From Bacteroidales bacterium (GTDB lineage Bacteria > Bacteroidota > Bacteroidia > Bacteroidales > UBA932): a DNA stretch of 19,045 nucleotides. Each line of letters starts with the position of its first letter. Position 1 is the first letter of the stretch. The stretch is from contig JAAZCF010000265.1 of assembly GCA_012513425.1 (NCBI GenBank), forward strand, positions 1-19,045. Direction: 5' to 3'. The translations under genes and the position numbers were made by a program. Of the stretch, positions 17,101-19,045 are shown piece by piece. The notes under the pieces are model-generated. The model was not told the DNA's origin and did not search any database. It saw nothing but the letters and a program-made list of their open reading frames with translations.

Positions 17101-18774
17101 ATCCGCCATCACACTGCCTCTATCCATCCCTTCTCGGTCATATCTAATGTGGTTGTTCCAAATCCTCCAATTCACATAGCGGAAAATCTCATATTCTACT
17201 TTGGCTCCTGCCATAGGCACCCCTGAGTAGCCTTTTATATCTCCATTTTGAGTAATTATATCGTCAAATGCATAAAGACCTGCAGGCTGGCTCATCTCCA
17301 TAAAGAAGTCTGGAGTTTGATATTCTTCTACTCGGAAATAGCACGAAGCACCACCAGTGCGGATACTATAGCTGCCATTGCGGCCGCCTTTTGGAATAGA
17401 AAATTGTCCATCTGCAGAGCCATATTCATTGGTCGTGAGCAGCAGTTCAGCCACAGGCTTGCTTTCTGCCGGAGCAAAAAGTTCCACTTTAATTTTCTTA
17501 CCCGGAAGAACCTTTCCTGTAGTGCCATTGCTTTCATAAGCAATAATCTTGAAAAGAACTTTGTCTGAAGATTTATAAAGCTTTCTGTCTGTGAAAATTT
17601 CGGTAGAAATATTGTTACTGAAAACATCCGTGCCTTTTCTGTCATTAATTTGGAACACATTCAGTTGTGGTGCCCAAATGTCGCCCTCTGCATGCACAAC
17701 CAGCATACCTGAGTATTCTTTTTCTAAAAGATATTGCTGATTGAGCGCTGTAAAACCATTCTGTTTATATTGTTTGTTGGATATAATTTCCGGTGCAAGG
17801 AACAAGGCCTTACCGCGACCATTGCTATAGGCTGTGATGTCGGGGTTGGAATATGGCTTGCCACTGCGAGCATCAGCTGAATAGAATTCATATCTGCCTT
17901 TCACTTCTCTCAAAGCTACAGCAACTTTGCTGATATTGACATATTGATATGAATTAGCATTTCCAGAGCCGATATAAACCACATACAAACCTTCCTCAGG
18001 GAAAGTCCATTCAATCTTGGTTTCGTCTGAGATATTGTATTTATTGGCGAAGTCGCTCAGCTTTCTGCGACTAATCTCTTTGCAGCGGGCATCATTGCCA
18101 TTATACTTCTTAAATGAATCTGCATTGCCAATGTCGTAGCGACCGCTCATTCGATAAATAATCATATCAGCTGCAGCAACATTGCGGCTGTCTATCTCGT
18201 AGGTAAAAGTTGAGCCAGGATAACCTTTTGAAGGCCCATTTAAAACGAGAGTCTTTTCATCCATGCTTTGGATGAGTCCCCTTAATTTTTTAGCATAATC
18301 ACTCTTTGGATAGGCTTGTACAGCCTCCTGACACATCTTGCGAATATTCTTGAATGTATCTTCATTCTTTAGCCCATCTATCTTTTGTTCTTCCTCGCGA
18401 TATAGTTGGTCTATTTTTTCAGTGATAAGCATTATCACCATAGGATGCTTGTTATACTTCTCTATATTGGCATCCAAATAAGAGAAGAATTTTTCGCGCA
18501 GCTTAAAATAGCCACTGCTATATTCATTTGCATCTTTCCAATTAAATTGCTGGAGACATTCATAGCGCTGCTTCATGACCTCAAGCCTCTCAAGGTCATC
18601 GCCCTGCTGCTGGGTCATTTCTTCCAACTCAGCCAAATACTGCGCTGCAGTCTGGGGCTTGCCGGCCTTTATAGCCTTCTCTACTTGAGACCAGAGTTTA
18701 GCATACTGTGCTGAGTTCCAATCAGGATTTTGACTATTATAAATCAATCCTAGGAGAATAAAAAGAGTAATCAT
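14125..18774 (-). CDS. Bacterial alpha-2-macroglobulin-like protein without thioester motif
   Basis: Alpha-2-macroglobulins trap peptidases after cleavage of a bait region; bacterial ones act in the periplasm or at the envelope. The 1549-aa product starts with a short hydrophobic segment (MITLFILLGLIYNSQ), then a charged helical region (about 16-175), then MG2-like and further macroglobulin beta domains (from about 178, LVLNGPSKGYPGSTFTYEID). At 925 the hallmark RSDFGETLAF followed by GEAEIKYSTKDAFGTYRVLILA marks the A2M domain. Just before it, residues 887-924 are rich in Met and Glu and fit a bait region. An alpha-helical TED-like region follows (about 1150-1400, SLQHFDGGFSWFPCM), but I find no CxEQ thioester, so covalent trapping is unlikely. 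The ATG at 18774 is the only in-frame start after a TGA 18-20 nt upstream. It lies 47 bp downstream of the S9 peptidase gene, probably one operon. Confidence 0.88.
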   Translation of the reverse strand: MITLFILLGLIYNSQNPDWNSAQYAKLWSQVEKAIKAGKPQTAAQYLAELEEMTQQQGDDLERLEVMKQRYECLQQFNWKDANEYSSGYFKLREKFFSYLDANIEKYNKHPMVIMLITEKIDQLYREEEQKIDGLKNEDTFKNIRKMCQEAVQAYPKSDYAKKLRGLIQSMDEKTLVLNGPSKGYPGSTFTYEIDSRNVAAADMIIYRMSGRYDIGNADSFKKYNGNDARCKEISRRKLSDFANKYNISDETKIEWTFPEEGLYVVYIGSGNANSYQYVNISKVAVALREVKGRYEFYSADARSGKPYSNPDITAYSNGRGKALFLAPEIISNKQYKQNGFTALNQQYLLEKEYSGMLVVHAEGDIWAPQLNVFQINDRKGTDVFSNNISTEIFTDRKLYKSSDKVLFKIIAYESNGTTGKVLPGKKIKVELFAPAESKPVAELLLTTNEYGSADGQFSIPKGGRNGSYSIRTGGASCYFRVEEYQTPDFFMEMSQPAGLYAFDDIITQNGDIKGYSGVPMAGAKVEYEIFRYVNWRIWNNHIRYDREGMDRGSVMADAQGHFAISFRADKPQIDEDNASASVTYTIEIKVTDRQGETHEASSSFVVGDTPLTLSSSFEHQYEVDDSIMVVNKDLEKQILINANNLNYLPQIIDGKFRLLRNGAAEAEGSFVSGKALDFDFSALPSGQYKLEYEVNWRGCSISDSTEMALFSPSDSIIPIESKLFFYPLDDEGNIEFVIGTSEEDLYLELELFDRDKQLYRVPVHLQKEARRICLSYQSNYNDCVELSLFAFRDFEQHHITHSFRRPMSPTTFELQIESFRDKTAPRTQESFIVKSNPSELTISIFDITTDRYDANSFDFLPFTQYDSYSPDIRINLDDYDIYYAGGMMTKSMMNTPASRNESMMADMMVMEEEPAADDVEEVVRSDFGETLAFYPHIEIGANGEAEIKYSTKDAFGTYRVLILAHDKNLNSGRAEKQLIVQKELMMMPSLPLFATEGDKIVLKSNVVNMGGRNINATANISFTDKAGKRLNLGTKDTTLSMAAESQSEVAWEVTIPEGKKLFVTITVAGADITDGEKNVIEIVPAVQEITESASFVLGGSRGRRYYEKQLRERLGKFNPELRYEEYNTLDAARAALTAPERPINDNMISWLNVLYVSQMRQIVGLESDKSMSTDAVAKLVSLQHFDGGFSWFPCMMSSDDLTILFLEKLWQLQKQGVHAEGLEMAVKKAVSYIDGRISSIGDSNNWNWQFLIDYFAVRTLYDDVPMPAKVAALFNSYLNKSANDWQNLSILSKAKLCNTIIRVGGRQGRVEELLASLADYAVTNKTIGCYFPNAVMPYRGLMSNEIYAHAQLLELFEAVGRSDIVTGLQQWLLLQKHNQAWESNMSTADAVYALVGHKAEDLRLGAVYATYMAPMVEVEEFGNEMTVKRSFWRDGKELTEGDNLKLGDKIEVRYNLWNSENRSFVEVNAMRAACFYPQDERSWGSSYFYMEQTASGTKYYFQLLAEEDTLLKETFYVTQDGTFNAGLVDMQSLYAPEYRAHSGGLILK
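16003..16113 (-). other. Met/Glu-rich bait-region-like segment of the macroglobulin
   Basis: Residues 888-924 hold paired methionines (MMTKSMMN, SMMADMMVM) followed by EEEPAADDVEEVV. It is low in predicted order and directly precedes the conserved A2M-domain entry RSDFGET, which is the position of the bait region in characterised macroglobulins. Function as a protease-sensitive bait is inference from position and composition. Confidence 0.5.
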
Positions 18775-18821
18775 GTTTGTAATTACTAATCATTTACCCA
18801 AACTCAGCCAAAAGCATGCCA

Positions 18822-19045
18822 CTACCTGCACCACTTGTCAATCCAGTCGAAGAATTCTCTGTGCCAATAGACTGAGTTTTGTGGTTTGAGGACCCAGTGG
18901 TTTTCGTCAGGGAAAAGCAGTATTTTTGAAGGCACACCCATCATTTGTGCTGCATTGAATGCGGCCATGCCTTGGTCTACAGGCACGCGATAATCCATTT
19001 CACCATGGATAATCAATATTGGGGTATCCCAATTTTTGATGAGAA
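18822..19045 (-). CDS. C-terminal end of an S9 prolyl-oligopeptidase family peptidase (DPP5-like, partial)
   Basis: The reading frame is open from the window edge and ends at a TAG (18824-18822), giving about 74 residues. It begins within LIKNWDTPILIIHGEMDYRV and ends EFFDWIDKWCR. The catalytic Asp lies in HGEMDYRVP and the catalytic His in FPDENHWVL; the nucleophile Ser is outside the window. The spacing and the DENHWVLKP motif closely resemble dipeptidyl-peptidase 5 of Bacteroidota, a periplasmic enzyme releasing dipeptides in peptide catabolism. Other S9C acylaminoacyl-peptidase-like enzymes are possible. It is upstream of the macroglobulin gene on the same strand with 47 bp between, so they are probably co-transcribed. 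Confidence 0.85.
   Translation of the reverse strand, partial: LIKNWDTPILIIHGEMDYRVPVDQGMAAFNAAQMMGVPSKILLFPDENHWVLKPQNSVYWHREFFDWIDKWCR

Noticed and set aside
14125..18774. Thioester motif in the macroglobulin
   Set aside because: The EQ pairs found (for example FEQHH and MEQTA) are not preceded by cysteine in the C-x-E-Q arrangement, and lie outside the expected position.
1..19045. CRISPR array, tRNA or rRNA genes, insertion sequence
   Set aside because: No regularly spaced direct repeats, cloverleaf-like sequence, rRNA signature or transposase reading frame was found.

Overview
The window looks like part of a Bacteroidota (order Bacteroidales, Prevotella/Muribaculaceae-like) genome. The basis is a hybrid two-component regulator, cysteine-lipobox glycosidases of polysaccharide-utilisation-locus type, AT-rich leaders without a strong Shine-Dalgarno, and promoter motifs resembling TAnnTTTG. 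No RNA gene, insertion sequence, CRISPR array or origin was seen.

Layout. Positions 1-87 (minus) hold the first 29 codons of a divergent secreted protein. Positions 88-345 are a divergent regulatory region with a 27-bp near-palindrome flanked by further ATCAAA/TTTGAT half-sites. From 346 to 14051 all genes are on the plus strand: a hybrid two-component system (HTCS) regulator, a 227-aa secreted protein of unknown function, a GH43 arabinanase/arabinosidase-like enzyme, a DUF4380-like lipoprotein, and a GH8 exo-oligoxylanase-like lipoprotein. A 12-bp hairpin follows (8649-8681), then a GH54 alpha-L-arabinofuranosidase with unusual accessory domains and a GH3 beta-xylosidase-like lipoprotein with a PA14 insertion. 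A 13-bp stem-loop (14070-14103) ends this block and separates it from convergent genes: a bacterial alpha-2-macroglobulin without a thioester motif, and upstream of it the C-terminal end of an S9 peptidase resembling dipeptidyl-peptidase 5.

How they may work together (inference). The regulator probably senses a xylan- or arabinan-derived oligosaccharide in the periplasm and activates the genes around it. GH54 and GH43 would remove or cut arabinofuranosyl units, GH8 would release xylose from the reducing end of xylo-oligosaccharides, and GH3 would finish from the non-reducing end. No endo-xylanase, SusD or inner-membrane sugar transporter is visible, so this is probably one side of a larger arabinoxylan or arabinan locus whose other half lies to the left. 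The macroglobulin/peptidase pair appears unrelated to glycan use.

The most unusual points are a GH54 enzyme (a family best known from fungi) whose C-terminus is a lamin-tail domain apparently split by repeated beta modules, the palindromic divergent operator, and a Met/Glu-rich bait-region-like segment in the macroglobulin. I see no convincing wholly new system.
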